Shown: positions 15,353-24,222 of the stretch, piece by piece
How positions within the stretch are numbered: the stretch's first letter is position 1
Layout: every line of letters starts with the position of its first letter
Assembly (NCBI GenBank): GCA_963712065.1
Contig: CAVQGM010000002.1
Location: forward strand, 930,001 to 994,000
From: CAVQGM01 sp963712065
Lineage (GTDB): Bacteria > Actinomycetota > Acidimicrobiia > Acidimicrobiales > Acidimicrobilacustridaceae
Length of the DNA: 64,000 nt
Reading direction: 5' to 3'
The notes under the pieces: model-generated
Told to the model about the DNA's origin: nothing
What the model saw: the letters and a program-made list of their open reading frames with translations, nothing else
Databases searched by the model: none
Program-made: the position numbers and the translations under genes

Positions 15353-16303
15353 TCATCGGTAGCGGGTGAGGACCCGCCGGGCGGCGTCCGACGGCGCGGC
15401 GGCCAGCTCGGCGGGGGCGTCGACGACCTCCACGTCGGGCCCGAGCCGCAGCACCAGACGGGCGAACCACGCCGGTGCGGTCACCGCCAGCGTGACCTCG
15501 AGCCGCCCGTCGTCGAGGTCGGTCACGGCCTCCACGGGGTACTGCTCGACGACCCAGCGGGCCGACGGCGCGAGTCGGAGCACGACGCGCGGGTCGTCGG
15601 GGGCGGGCCGGAAGACCTCGACGTCCCCCGAGCCCGCCGGCTCGGGGGCGGTGAAGGTGTCGTCGACCAGTTCGGCGCCGCGGACCCGGTCGACCCGGAA
15701 CAGGCGCTCGCTCTCACTCGACCGGCACCACGCCGAGAGGTACCACTGTCCCTGATCGTGATGGAGCCGGTGCGGCTCGACGTCGCGCCGCGTGAGCTCG
15801 TCACGGCCGTACGTGTAGTACTCGAGCGCGACGACCCGGTGCGCCTCGAGGGCGGTGCGCAACGTGGCGAGCACCGCGTCGTCGGCGCCGCCCAGGTCGA
15901 CCTCGAGGGTCTCGTCGGGTGACACCCCGAGCACGGCGGCGAGCTTGGCCAGCCCACGGCCGAGCGGTCCGCCCTCGTCGGTGCCCGGCACCACGAGCAG
16001 GCTCTGGCCCGCGGCGACGAGGGCCAGGGCCTGCGCGGGCGTGATGCGCAGCGGTCGGGCGAACGCATGGGGCAGCGTGACGAACACCCGGTTGCCGTCC
16101 TCGTAGGCCTCCACCATCACGTCCGGGGTGAACGGCTCGATCCCCACCATCGACATCGTGGCCAGGTCGTCGAGCAGGTGTCGCTCGGTGACGTCGAAGC
16201 GGGCGCACACCTCGTCGACGGGGACGCCGTCGGGGTGCCCGGCGATCCACGGGACGATGGCGAGCAGGCGGCGGGCCCGGTCGGTGGCGGAGGGCCGGCT
16301 CAT
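15353..16303 (-). CDS. pafC: WYL-domain transcription factor PafC
   Basis: The 316-residue product has an N-terminal winged helix (RARRLLAIVPWIAGHP ...), a WYL domain in the middle (VVALEYYTYGRDELTRR ... VEPHRL ... WYLSAWCRSSESERLFRVDRV) and a WCX C-terminal domain. The order and the coupled position after pafB identify it as PafC. In mycobacteria the PafB-PafC heterodimer activates the main LexA-independent DNA-damage genes. The ATG overlaps the pafB stop (ATGA), so the two proteins are made together. Confidence 0.9.
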   Translation of the reverse strand: MSRPSATDRARRLLAIVPWIAGHPDGVPVDEVCARFDVTERHLLDDLATMSMVGIEPFTPDVMVEAYEDGNRVFVTLPHAFARPLRITPAQALALVAAGQSLLVVPGTDEGGPLGRGLAKLAAVLGVSPDETLEVDLGGADDAVLATLRTALEAHRVVALEYYTYGRDELTRRDVEPHRLHHDQGQWYLSAWCRSSESERLFRVDRVRGAELVDDTFTAPEPAGSGDVEVFRPAPDDPRVVLRLAPSARWVVEQYPVEAVTDLDDGRLEVTLAVTAPAWFARLVLRLGPDVEVVDAPAELAAAPSDAARRVLTRYR

Positions 16304-17247
16304 GCGTCGCCTCCTGACGCGTCGCCGCCGGCCGCCAGTGGCTCGAGCCAGGTCACCAGGTCGTCGACCAGCTCCGGCGGCTCGAGCAGACGGGCGTGCT
16401 CGAGGAAGCTCAGGAGGAACGATCGGAAGGCGGTGCGGTTGCGGACCTCGAGGGTGAACTCGATGGACCCGTCCCCGTGGCGCTCGGCGACCCGCTCGTC
16501 GCCGAGGAGCTGGATCGCCCATGCCGCCCGGTCCGCGTCGACGAGCAGGCGGGCGGTGACCGGCTCGTCCTCGGGCAGCTCCCAGCCCGACGCCGCCGGG
16601 CCCGCGGGCCGGCCGGCGGGTCGGACGAAGGCGTCGCGGTCGCCCAGCTCGACGGCCCCGTCGATGCGGTCGAGGCGGAAGTTGCGGAGCTCGCCGCGGT
16701 CGCGGTCGAGGCCGCTCACGTACCACCAGCCACGCTGGAAGTCGACGCGGTACGGGTCGAGGGTCCGGGCCTCGCCGCGGTAGCCGAAGCGGGCGGTGCG
16801 CCGTTCGACGACGGCGGTGTAGATCGGCCCCAGGTTGGGTTCACCGGGGAGGGCGACGAGCGGGTCACGGGCGGCGGCGTCGAGCCCCGGCGACCCGCCG
16901 AGGGTGCGGAGGGCGTCGATGCCGGCGACGTCGCCCACCCGGACGAGGGTGGTGGCGAGGTGGAGGGCGGCGAGCTCGTCGGCGGCCAGGCCCGGGTCGT
17001 CGAGGGAGTACTCACGGCGGTCGACGCGGTACCCGACGGCCCCCGGCTCGGCTCCCTCGATCGGCTCGAGCAGCACCGGGACGCCCATCTCCCGCAGGTC
17101 GTCCTTGTCGCGCTCGAAGGCCCGCTGGAACGAGTCGTCACGCTCGGGGTAGCCCGGCACCCGGACGCGGATCTCGTCGGCTCGGAGCAGACGGTCGGCC
17201 TCGAGCAGCGTCATGAGCAGCACCAGCAGGCGCTCGAGCTTGTCCAC
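16300..17247 (-). CDS. pafB: WYL-domain transcription factor PafB
   Basis: The 315-residue product opens with MDKLERLLVLLMTLLEADR and a winged helix, followed by a WYL domain (TARFGYRGEARTLDPYRV ... GWWYVSGLDRDRGELRNFRLDRI) and a WCX domain. It lies directly after pafA with 30 bases between them and overlaps pafC by four bases. In mycobacteria PafBC responds to DNA damage; loss of PafBC does not block pupylation, so its presence here is regulatory. The GTG at 17247 has TAGCAT six bases upstream, which suggests it can also be transcribed separately from pafA. Confidence 0.9.
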   Translation of the reverse strand: MDKLERLLVLLMTLLEADRLLRADEIRVRVPGYPERDDSFQRAFERDKDDLREMGVPVLLEPIEGAEPGAVGYRVDRREYSLDDPGLAADELAALHLATTLVRVGDVAGIDALRTLGGSPGLDAAARDPLVALPGEPNLGPIYTAVVERRTARFGYRGEARTLDPYRVDFQRGWWYVSGLDRDRGELRNFRLDRIDGAVELGDRDAFVRPAGRPAGPAASGWELPEDEPVTARLLVDADRAAWAIQLLGDERVAERHGDGSIEFTLEVRNRTAFRSFLLSFLEHARLLEPPELVDDLVTWLEPLAAGGDASGGDA

Positions 17248-17253
17248 GACCGG

Positions 17254-17259
17254 ATGCTA
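17254..17259 (-). promoter_or_regulatory. -10 element (TAGCAT) before pafB
   Basis: TAGCAT ends six bases before the GTG at 17247, in the short gap after pafA. It implies independent, leaderless transcription of pafBC. Confidence 0.5.
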
Positions 17260-17277
17260 GCGACTGGCCCCCGATGA

Positions 17278-18636
17278 TCAGAGGGAGGCGATGAGCTTCT
17301 CGACCCGCTCGTCGCGGCTCTTGAACGGGTCCTTGCACAGGACGGTGCGCTGCGCCTGGTCGTTGAGCTTCAGGTGGACCCAGTCGACCGTGTAGTCGCG
17401 CTTGCGCTCCTTGGCGCGCCGGATGAACTCGCCGCGCAGCCGCGCACGCGTGGTCTGGGGCGGGGTCTCGACCGCGGTGGCGATGTCGGCGTCGGTGGCG
17501 ATCCGCTCGACGAGGTCGCGCTCCTGCATCTTGTAGAAGAGGCCCCGGTCGCGGTTGACGTCGTGGTACTGGAGGTCGAGCAGGGCGACGCGGGGGTGGT
17601 TGAGCGCCAGGTCGTGCTTGTCGCGGTAGGCCTCGATCAGCTTGTGCTTGATGACCCAGTCGACCTCGCGGTCGAGGGTGAACGGGTCGATCTCGAGCTG
17701 GGTGAGGCAGTGCTCCCACATCATGAGCGCCTGCTTCTCGAGGGGGCTCAGCTCCCGCCGCTCGGCGTACTTGAGCGCCCGGGTGAGGTACTCGCTCTGG
17801 ATCTCGAGGGCGCTGGCCTCGCGCCCGTTGGCCAGGCGCACCCGCCGCTTGCAGGTGACGTCGTGGCTGATCTCGCGGATGGCGCGGATCGGGTTCTCGA
17901 GGGTCATGTCTCGGAGGACGATCGACGGCTCCTCGAGCATCCGCAGCAGGATCGAGCACGCGCCGACCTTCAGGAAGGTGGCGTACTCGCTCATGTTGGA
18001 GTCGCCGACGATCACGTGGAGACGTCGGTAGCGCTCGGCGTCGGCGTGGGGCTCGTCGCGGGTGTTGATGATCGGGCGGGACCGGGTGGTGGCGCTCGAG
18101 ACGCCTTCCCAGATGTGCTCGGCCCGCTGGCTCATGCAGTACATGGCCCCCCGGGCGGTCTGCAGCACCTTGCCCGCGCCGGCGTAGATCTGCCGGCTGA
18201 CGAGGAACGGGATGAGCACCTCCGCGTAGTGGGAGAAGTCGTCGCGCCGACTCGTCAGGTAGTTCTCGTGGCAGCCGTAGCTGTTGCCGGCTGAATCGGT
18301 GTTGTTCTTGAACAGGTAGATGACCCCGCGGATGCCCTCTTCTCGGAGCCGCTGCTCGGCGCTGGCCAGCAGCTGCTCGAGGATGCGCTCGCCGGCCTTG
18401 TCGTGCACCACGAGGTCGTAGATGGAATCGCACTCGGGGGTTGCGTACTCGGGGTGCGAGCCGACGTCGAGGTAGAGGCGGGCCCCGTTGGCGAGGAAGA
18501 CGTTGGAGCTGCGACCCCACGACACCACCCGCCGGAACAGGTAGCGCGCGACCTCGTCGGGGCTGAGCCGGCGCTGGCCCCGGAGGGTGCAGGTGACCCC
18601 GTACTCGTTCTCGAGGCCGAAGATGCGTCGCTCCAT
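17278..18636 (-). CDS. pafA: Pup-protein ligase PafA
   Basis: A full-length 452-residue Pup ligase of the carboxylate-amine/glutamine-synthetase-like fold. The N terminus reads MERRIFGLENEYGV with the Mg-binding glutamate at residue 9. The catalytic-base aspartate in ARLYLDVGSHPEY is Asp57. Other conserved segments are NNTDSAGNSYGCHENYL, PIINTRDEPHADAERYRRLHVI and the C-terminal WVHLKLNDQAQRTVLCKDPF. It couples the C-terminal glutamate of Pup to substrate lysines using ATP. It precedes pafB and pafC as in mycobacteria. Confidence 0.97.
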   Translation of the reverse strand: MERRIFGLENEYGVTCTLRGQRRLSPDEVARYLFRRVVSWGRSSNVFLANGARLYLDVGSHPEYATPECDSIYDLVVHDKAGERILEQLLASAEQRLREEGIRGVIYLFKNNTDSAGNSYGCHENYLTSRRDDFSHYAEVLIPFLVSRQIYAGAGKVLQTARGAMYCMSQRAEHIWEGVSSATTRSRPIINTRDEPHADAERYRRLHVIVGDSNMSEYATFLKVGACSILLRMLEEPSIVLRDMTLENPIRAIREISHDVTCKRRVRLANGREASALEIQSEYLTRALKYAERRELSPLEKQALMMWEHCLTQLEIDPFTLDREVDWVIKHKLIEAYRDKHDLALNHPRVALLDLQYHDVNRDRGLFYKMQERDLVERIATDADIATAVETPPQTTRARLRGEFIRRAKERKRDYTVDWVHLKLNDQAQRTVLCKDPFKSRDERVEKLIASL

Positions 18637-18645
18637 GTCCCGGCC

Positions 18646-18651
18646 ACGCTA
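18646..18651 (-). promoter_or_regulatory. -10 element (TAGCGT) before pafA
   Basis: TAGCGT lies nine bases upstream of the ATG at 18636. The divergent DUF2007 gene starts 45 bases away on the other strand. Confidence 0.45.
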
Positions 18652-18680
18652 CCGGAGCGGCACACCGCTACCTTGGAGGC

Positions 18681-18998
18681 GTGCGGATGGTTCCCATCGT
18701 GTCGTCCCGCAGCGCGTTCGAGGCCAAGGTGCTGGCCGCCCGACTGGGCGCCGAGGGCATCGTGTGGGAGTACCGCGGCGACGTCGACGGCATGTACCCG
18801 ATCGGCCGAGTGGAGGTGCTCGTCGCCGAGGGAGACCTCGACCGGGCCCGTGAGCTGCTGCTGGTCGACGAGGTCGAGGCCGCGCTCGACGGGGACCACC
18901 ACGACCTCGTCGCCTCCCGCCGCGTCGAGTGGCTGCTCGGCATCGTGCTGGTGTCGTTCGTGGTCCTGTTCGTGACGCTGCGGATCCTGGCGCTCTGA
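18681..18998 (+). CDS. DUF2007-type protein with C-terminal membrane anchor
   Basis: The 105-residue product has an N-terminal DUF2007 ('putative signal transducing') fold, PIVSSRSAFEAKVLAARLGAEGI ... RVEVLVAEGDLDRARELL, and one C-terminal membrane helix (LLGIVLVSFVVLFVTLRIL). Two starts compete. The GTG at 18681 sits six bases after a TACCTT -10, the leaderless layout. The ATG at 18687 has GGAGG seven bases upstream, a classic ribosome site. The gene is divergent from pafA. Function unknown. Confidence 0.75.
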   Translation: MRMVPIVSSRSAFEAKVLAARLGAEGIVWEYRGDVDGMYPIGRVEVLVAEGDLDRARELLLVDEVEAALDGDHHDLVASRRVEWLLGIVLVSFVVLFVTLRILAL

Positions 18999-19007
18999 GC
19001 GCCGCCG

Positions 19008-20102
19008 TCACGGCGCCGGCAGCGCCCGCACCTGCCGGGCCATCTCGAGGTCTTCGCGGGCCGGCACCAAGAAGGCCCGCACCCCCGCGCCGGGCGAGGT
19101 GATCTCGAGGTCCCGGTCGCCGGTGGCCCGACGGTTGGCGTCCCGGTCGAGGCCGACGCCGAGGAACCCCAGGCCGTCGGCCGCCGCCTGGCGCACCGGC
19201 GCCGAGTGCTCCCCCACCCCGCCGGTGAACACGACGAGGTCGAGCCCGGCCATCGCCGCCGCCATGGCCGCGATCTCCTTGCGGAGGCGGTGGACGTACA
19301 CGGCAAGGGCGAGGGCGGCGCGGTGATCGCCGCCCTCGCTCGCCTCGAACAGCTGCCGGGGATCGTCCGACACGCCGCTCATGCCGGCCAGGCCGGCGCC
19401 GTGGTTGAGCCCGTCCGCCACCTCGTCGGCCGAGAGGCCGGCGTCGGTGATCATCCACAGCACGAGGCCCGGGTCGACCGAGCCCGAGCGCGTCGCCATC
19501 ACCAGGCCCTCGAGGGGGGTGAAGCCCATGGTGGTGTCGACCGAGCGCCCGCCGGACACCGCCGCCAGCGACGCGCCGCCGCCCAGGTGGCAGGACACGA
19601 CGCGCACGTCGGCAGGATCGGCCCCCGCCAACTCGGCGGCCCGACGGGACGCATGGGCGTGGCTGAGGCCGTGGAAGCCGTAGCGGCGCAGGCCGTGGCG
19701 CTCGGTCCAGGCCCAGGGGACGGGGTAGGTGGCCGCCGCCTCGGGCAGATCGGCGTGGAAGGCGGTGTCGAAGCAGGCGTAGGCGGCCAGGCCGGGCGCC
19801 AGGGCACGGACTCGCTCCATCATGCGCACCGCAGGTGGGTTGTGCAGGGGCGCCAGGTCGGCGAGGGCGCGCAGCTCGTCGACGGCGTGCTGGTCGACGC
19901 GGGCGGCCCCACGGTGCTCGGGGCCGCCGTGGACGACGCGGTGGACGACGGCGTCGAGCTCGCCGGCCGCCTCGACGAACGCGACGATCTCGCCGTCGTC
20001 GGGATCGGCGGGGAGGTCCCGGTCGGCGACCACCTCGTCGCGGTCGCCGAGGACGCGCAGCTTGACCGTCCTCGACCCGACGTTGACCACGAGCAGCCTC
20101 AT
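19008..20102 (-). CDS. ackA: Acetate kinase
   Basis: The 364-residue product has the ASKHA acetate-kinase motifs: HRVVHGG, DTAFH, RRYGFHGLSH, CHLGGGASLAAV, DHRAALAL and FTGGVGEHS. It makes acetate and ATP from acetyl phosphate. It is shorter than the usual ~400 residues, and the first phosphate loop reads NVGSRTVKL instead of the usual NxGSSSxK, so it is a divergent member. Its ATG overlaps the phosphoketolase stop, so the two enzymes are coupled: phosphoketolase makes acetyl phosphate and this enzyme uses it. Confidence 0.93.
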   Translation of the reverse strand: MRLLVVNVGSRTVKLRVLGDRDEVVADRDLPADPDDGEIVAFVEAAGELDAVVHRVVHGGPEHRGAARVDQHAVDELRALADLAPLHNPPAVRMMERVRALAPGLAAYACFDTAFHADLPEAAATYPVPWAWTERHGLRRYGFHGLSHAHASRRAAELAGADPADVRVVSCHLGGGASLAAVSGGRSVDTTMGFTPLEGLVMATRSGSVDPGLVLWMITDAGLSADEVADGLNHGAGLAGMSGVSDDPRQLFEASEGGDHRAALALAVYVHRLRKEIAAMAAAMAGLDLVVFTGGVGEHSAPVRQAAADGLGFLGVGLDRDANRRATGDRDLEITSPGAGVRAFLVPAREDLEMARQVRALPAP

Positions 20103-22546
20103 CCCGGGGTGTCACCCCGCTGCCCGTCCCCGGACGGGGGTGGGTCGCCCGCCCAGGTCCAGTGCTGCACCTCGGGCATGTCCTCGAGGTGCTCGACCAC
20201 GTGGAGCTCGTGGGTGGCCAGCATGGCCTTGGCGTGCTCGACTGCCTGACGCGAGCCTTCGGGCCGCCGGCGGGAGCGACGCAGCGCCTCCGCGACGAGG
20301 TGGTACCGGCTGACCCGGTTCTGCACGACCATGTCGAACGGCGTGGTCGTCGTGCCCTCCTCGAGGTAGCCGCGCACGTGGAAGCGATCGCTGTCGCCCT
20401 GGCCGTGGATCAGCTGGTGGATCCCGCGCGGGTAGCCGTGGAAGGCGAAGACGACGTGGCGGTCGGGGGTGAAGAGATCGTTGAACGCGAGCAGGTCCAT
20501 GCCATGAGGATGGTCGTTTGCGGGGAGGAGGGTCATCAAGTCGACGACGTTCACCACCCGCACCCGCAGCTCGGGCACGTACCGACGGAGGATCTCGGCG
20601 GCGGCGACGGTCTCCATCGTCACGATGTCGCCGGCGCAGGCCAGGACGATGTCGGGATCCTCGCCGTCGAACGTGCTCGCCCACCGCCACACCGATGCGC
20701 CCCGGGAGCAGTGCTCGATGGCGGAGCGGGCGTCGAGGTACTGGAGCTGGGGCTGCTTGTCGATGACGACGAGGTTCACGTAGTCGCGTGAGCGGAGGCA
20801 GTGGTCGGCGACCGACAGCAGGCAGTTCGCGTCGGGCGGCAGGTAGATGCGGGCGATGTCGGCGTTGCGCGACATGACGATGTCGATCAGACCCGGCCCC
20901 TGATGACTGAAGCCGTTGTGGTCGTTTCGCCAGCAGGTCGAGGTCAGCAGGATGTTGAGCGAGGGCACCGGACGGCGCCACCCGAGGTCGTTGGCGTGGT
21001 CGAGCCACTTGGCGTGTTGGACGAGCATCGACGCCGACACCATGGCGAACGCCTCATAGGTCGCGAACAGGCCGTGGCGCCCAGTGAGGGTGTAGGCCTC
21101 CAGCCAGCCCTGGCACAGGTGCTCCGACAGGACCTCCATGACCCGACCGTCGGGGGCCAGGCGGTCGTCGGTGTGGACGATCGGCTCCTGCCAGGTGCGG
21201 TGCTCGACCTCGAGCACGGCGTCGAGGCGGTTCGACCGGAGCTCGTCCGGGGAGAAGAGGCGGAAGTTGGCGGCGTCGGCGTTCTTGGTGAAGACGTCGC
21301 GCAGCAGCTCCCCGAGCCGGCGGGTCGACTCGTGGTACTCCCGGGCCGGCGCCGCGACGGGCAGCTCGTAGTCGGTGAAGTCCGGGAGGTCGAGGTCGAC
21401 GAGCAGGCGGCCGCCGTTGGCGGCGGGGTTCGCGCCCATGCGCCGGTCCCCCACCGGGGCGAGCCGACGGAGCTCCGCACGGAGGCGCCCGTCGTCGTCG
21501 AAGAGCTCTTCGGGGCGGTAGCTCCGCATCCACGACTCGAGGATGGCCAGGTGGGCGGGATCGGTGCGGACCTGGTTGACGGGCACCTGGTGGCTCCGGA
21601 AGGTCCCCTCCACCTGCTGGCCGTCCACGATCCCCGGGCCCGTCCAGCCCTTGGGCGTCCGCAGGACGAGCGCCGGCCACGCCGGGAGGTCGCCACGAGG
21701 GTCGGCCCCGTCGCGCGCCCGTCGCTGGATCTCGGCGAGCCGGTCGAAGCAGCCGTCGAGGGCCGCGGCGAGGAGGCGGTGGACGACGACGGGCTCGTCG
21801 CCCTCGACGAACACGGCGTCGTAGCCGTGACCGGCGAGCAGCGAGTGGACCTCGTCGTCGGAGGCCCGGCCGAGGACCGTGGGGTTGGCGATCTTGTAGC
21901 CGTTCAGGTGGACGATGGGCAGGACGGCGCCGTCGCGGGCCGGGTCGAGGAAGCGGATGCCCTTCCAGGAGCCTTCGAGCGGCGCGGTCTCGGCCTCACC
22001 GTCACCGATGACGCAGGCGGCGATCCGGGCGGGGGCGTCGAACACCGCACCGACGGCGTGGATGAGCGCGTAGCCGAGCTCACCCCCCTCGTGGATCGAG
22101 CCCGGCACCGGCACGCTCACGTGGCTCGGTATGCCCCCCGGCGTCGAGAACTGGCGGAAGAGCAGCTCGAGGCCGTCCTCGTCCTCCGTGACCTTGTCGT
22201 AGATCTCGGACCAGGTGCCCTCGAGGTAGACGTTGGCCACCACCGCCGGGCCCCCGTGCCCGGGCCCGCACACGAAGAGCACGTCGGCGTCGCGGCGGCG
22301 GATCACCCGGTTGAGGTGGGCGTAGAGCAGGTTGAGCCCGGGCGAGGTGCCCCAGTGGCCGAGGAGCCGGGGCTTGATGTCGTCGGGCCGGAGCGGCCGC
22401 CGCAGCAACGGGTTGTCCTGCAGGTAGATCTGCCCGACGGTCAGGTAGTTGGCCGCCCTCCAGTAGGCGTCGACGTCCGCCAGCTCGTCGTCGAGGGAGC
22501 TCGCGGCGGCGTCCCGATCGGTCGTGGGGGTGGGTGCGTCGGGCAC
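20099..22546 (-). CDS. xfp: Xylulose-5-phosphate/fructose-6-phosphate phosphoketolase
   Basis: An 815-residue thiamine-diphosphate enzyme, full length for the family. Family signatures are GHWGTSPGLNLLYAHLNR near residue 65, EGGELGYALIHAVGA, and the ThDP motif GDGEAETAPLEGSW followed by HLNGYKIANPTVLGR. It splits xylulose-5-P or fructose-6-P with phosphate to acetyl phosphate plus a shorter sugar phosphate. The GTG at 22546 has GGGAG five bases upstream and a TATGGT -10 at 22582-22577. It is transcribed with ackA, away from the proteasome genes that flank it. Confidence 0.96.
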   Translation of the reverse strand: MPDAPTPTTDRDAAASSLDDELADVDAYWRAANYLTVGQIYLQDNPLLRRPLRPDDIKPRLLGHWGTSPGLNLLYAHLNRVIRRRDADVLFVCGPGHGGPAVVANVYLEGTWSEIYDKVTEDEDGLELLFRQFSTPGGIPSHVSVPVPGSIHEGGELGYALIHAVGAVFDAPARIAACVIGDGEAETAPLEGSWKGIRFLDPARDGAVLPIVHLNGYKIANPTVLGRASDDEVHSLLAGHGYDAVFVEGDEPVVVHRLLAAALDGCFDRLAEIQRRARDGADPRGDLPAWPALVLRTPKGWTGPGIVDGQQVEGTFRSHQVPVNQVRTDPAHLAILESWMRSYRPEELFDDDGRLRAELRRLAPVGDRRMGANPAANGGRLLVDLDLPDFTDYELPVAAPAREYHESTRRLGELLRDVFTKNADAANFRLFSPDELRSNRLDAVLEVEHRTWQEPIVHTDDRLAPDGRVMEVLSEHLCQGWLEAYTLTGRHGLFATYEAFAMVSASMLVQHAKWLDHANDLGWRRPVPSLNILLTSTCWRNDHNGFSHQGPGLIDIVMSRNADIARIYLPPDANCLLSVADHCLRSRDYVNLVVIDKQPQLQYLDARSAIEHCSRGASVWRWASTFDGEDPDIVLACAGDIVTMETVAAAEILRRYVPELRVRVVNVVDLMTLLPANDHPHGMDLLAFNDLFTPDRHVVFAFHGYPRGIHQLIHGQGDSDRFHVRGYLEEGTTTTPFDMVVQNRVSRYHLVAEALRRSRRRPEGSRQAVEHAKAMLATHELHVVEHLEDMPEVQHWTWAGDPPPSGDGQRGDTPG

Positions 22547-22576
22547 GCCGGCTCCCTTCCGGTCGCAGGTGGTCGG

Positions 22577-22582
22577 ACCATA
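22577..22582 (-). promoter_or_regulatory. -10 element (TATGGT) of xfp-ackA
   Basis: TATGGT lies about 30 bases before the GTG at 22546 and predicts a short leader holding the GGGAG ribosome site. The 104-base gap after prcA therefore carries its own promoter, so xfp-ackA need not follow proteasome transcription. Confidence 0.45.
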
Positions 22583-22650
22583 ACGTCGCCGCGCGACGAC
22601 GAGCGCGGTCCTCGCCCGGAGTTCGCCCGGCGTTCACCGGGCGGATCCCG

Positions 22651-23361
22651 CTAGCTCGGGGCGGGGTCGCCCTGGGGTCCGGCCCTCCCCAACAGCCCGG
22701 CCAGCTGCTCCCGCTCGATGCGCCGGAAGGACCGCCGCCCGTTGCTGCGGGCCAGCACGGCGGCCTCGAGGTCCTCGGCGCCGAGGCTGCGGTCGGGGCC
22801 GGCGAGGGCGGCCACGGTGGCGCGCAGCGCGGAGGCGAGGTCGAGGCCGGGGTGCCAGGACTCCTCGAGCCGTGCGGCGATGGCCTCGGCCTCGCCTCCG
22901 AGCACGGTGATGTCCTCCTCGTCCATCACGGTGCCGTCGTAGAGGATGTGGAACATCTGGTCGTCGCCGGGCGACTCGCCCACCTCGGCCACGAGGATCT
23001 CGACCTCGAGGGGCTTCATCTCGTGGGTGAAGACCTGGCCGAGGATCTGGGCGTACTGGTTGGCGAGGCTGCGGGCGTCGACGTCTTCGCGGCTGTAGGC
23101 GAAGCCCTTGAGGTCGGCCGCCCGCACGCCGGCGATGCGGAGCTGGTCGAACTCGTTGTACTTGCCGACCCCGGCGAAGGCGATGCGGTCGTAGATCTCG
23201 CTGACCTTCCGCAGGGTGGCCGAGGGGTTCTCGGCGCAGATGAGGATGCCGTCGTCGTAGACCACGGCGGCCAGGCTGCGACCGCGGGCGATGCCCTTGC
23301 GGGCGTAGTCCGCCCGGTCCTTCATCACCTGCTCGGGTGCGACGTAGAAGGGCATGCTCAT
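22651..23361 (-). CDS. prcA: Proteasome alpha subunit PrcA
   Basis: The 236-residue product is a 20S-type alpha subunit. The N terminus MSMPFYVAPEQVMKDRADYARKG is the gate region, and SLAAVVYDDGILICAENPS and KVSEIYDRIAFAGVGKYNEF match the family core. It lacks the processed threonine, as expected for alpha. The tail ends in GDPAPS and is longer than the alpha core, so the C-terminal HbYX-like contacts belong to Mpa, not to this subunit. Its ATG overlaps the prcB stop (ATGA). Confidence 0.96.
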   Translation of the reverse strand: MSMPFYVAPEQVMKDRADYARKGIARGRSLAAVVYDDGILICAENPSATLRKVSEIYDRIAFAGVGKYNEFDQLRIAGVRAADLKGFAYSREDVDARSLANQYAQILGQVFTHEMKPLEVEILVAEVGESPGDDQMFHILYDGTVMDEEDITVLGGEAEAIAARLEESWHPGLDLASALRATVAALAGPDRSLGAEDLEAAVLARSNGRRSFRRIEREQLAGLLGRAGPQGDPAPS

Positions 23362-24209
23362 GGCTCGTCGACTCCGTCCGTGCTCGTCTCGGGCACCCGG
23401 GCGCCCTCGGCGGCGCGCGCCGAGAGCTCGGCGGTGAGATCGCGGAAGCGAGCGGCGATCTCGTCCTCGTCGACGCGAGCGAAGCCCCCGGCGGTGATGG
23501 TGGCGATGACCGGGTAGATGCCGCGGATCGGGTCGGGACCGCCGGTGGCGCTGTCCTCGTCGGCCGCCTCGAACAGCGAGCGGATGGCCAGGTCGATCGT
23601 GTCCTCGCGCGAGAGGCGCTCGCGGAAGCCGAGCTTGACCACGGTGCCGGCGTGCAGGCTGCCCGAACCGCTGGCCGCGAAGTTGCTCTCCTCGTAGCGG
23701 CCTCCCGTGACGTCGTACTCGAACAGCCGCCCGGCGGCCCGGCGGAGGTCGTAGCCGGCGAAGAGCGGCACGACGGCGAGGCCCTGCATGGCGGCGGGGA
23801 GGTTGCTCCGCACCATCTGCGAGAGCTGGTTGGCCTTGCCCTCGAGGCTGAGCTCGGAGCCCTCGACCTTCTCGTAGTGCTCGAGCTGGAGCTGGAAGAG
23901 CTTCACCATCTCCATCGCCGGGCCGGCGGCGCCGGCGATGGCCACGCCGCTGTGCCGGTCGGCCGGGAACACCTTCTCGATGGCCCGGTGCGAGATGAAG
24001 TTGCCGGCGGTGGCCCGACGGTCGCCGGCCATCACCACCCCGTCGAGGAAGCGGATCGCCACCACGGTGGTGCCGTGGGTGACGACGAAGCGCTCCTCGA
24101 CGCTGAGCGCGCCGAGCTCGGGGAGCGGGGGCACGAGGTCCTGGCGCCGCAGCAGCTCGGCGAAGCTCGGCCCGGGATCGGCGTCCGGCGGGAAGAAGGG
24201 CATGCTCAC
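23358..24209 (-). CDS. prcB: Proteasome beta subunit PrcB
   Basis: The 283-residue product has a propeptide of 46 residues ending VVTHG, then the mature N terminus TTVVAIRFLDGV with the catalytic threonine at residue 47. VVMAGDRRAT contains the conserved Asp and Arg that follow it, with the active-site lysine downstream at AIEKVF. A region rich in Ala and Glu closes the protein. Autoprocessing releases the threonine nucleophile inside the assembled core. The GTG at 24209 has TAGCCT seven bases upstream; that element overlaps the end of the HNH gene. Confidence 0.96.
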   Translation of the reverse strand: MSMPFFPPDADPGPSFAELLRRQDLVPPLPELGALSVEERFVVTHGTTVVAIRFLDGVVMAGDRRATAGNFISHRAIEKVFPADRHSGVAIAGAAGPAMEMVKLFQLQLEHYEKVEGSELSLEGKANQLSQMVRSNLPAAMQGLAVVPLFAGYDLRRAAGRLFEYDVTGGRYEESNFAASGSGSLHAGTVVKLGFRERLSREDTIDLAIRSLFEAADEDSATGGPDPIRGIYPVIATITAGGFARVDEDEIAARFRDLTAELSARAAEGARVPETSTDGVDEP

Positions 24210-24216
24210 GGCCCGG

Positions 24217-24222
24217 AGGCTA
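24217..24222 (-). promoter_or_regulatory. -10 element (TAGCCT) before prcB
   Basis: TAGCCT ends seven bases before the GTG at 24209 and overlaps the stop codon of the upstream HNH gene. It predicts a separate leaderless message for prcBA within the cluster. Confidence 0.45.
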
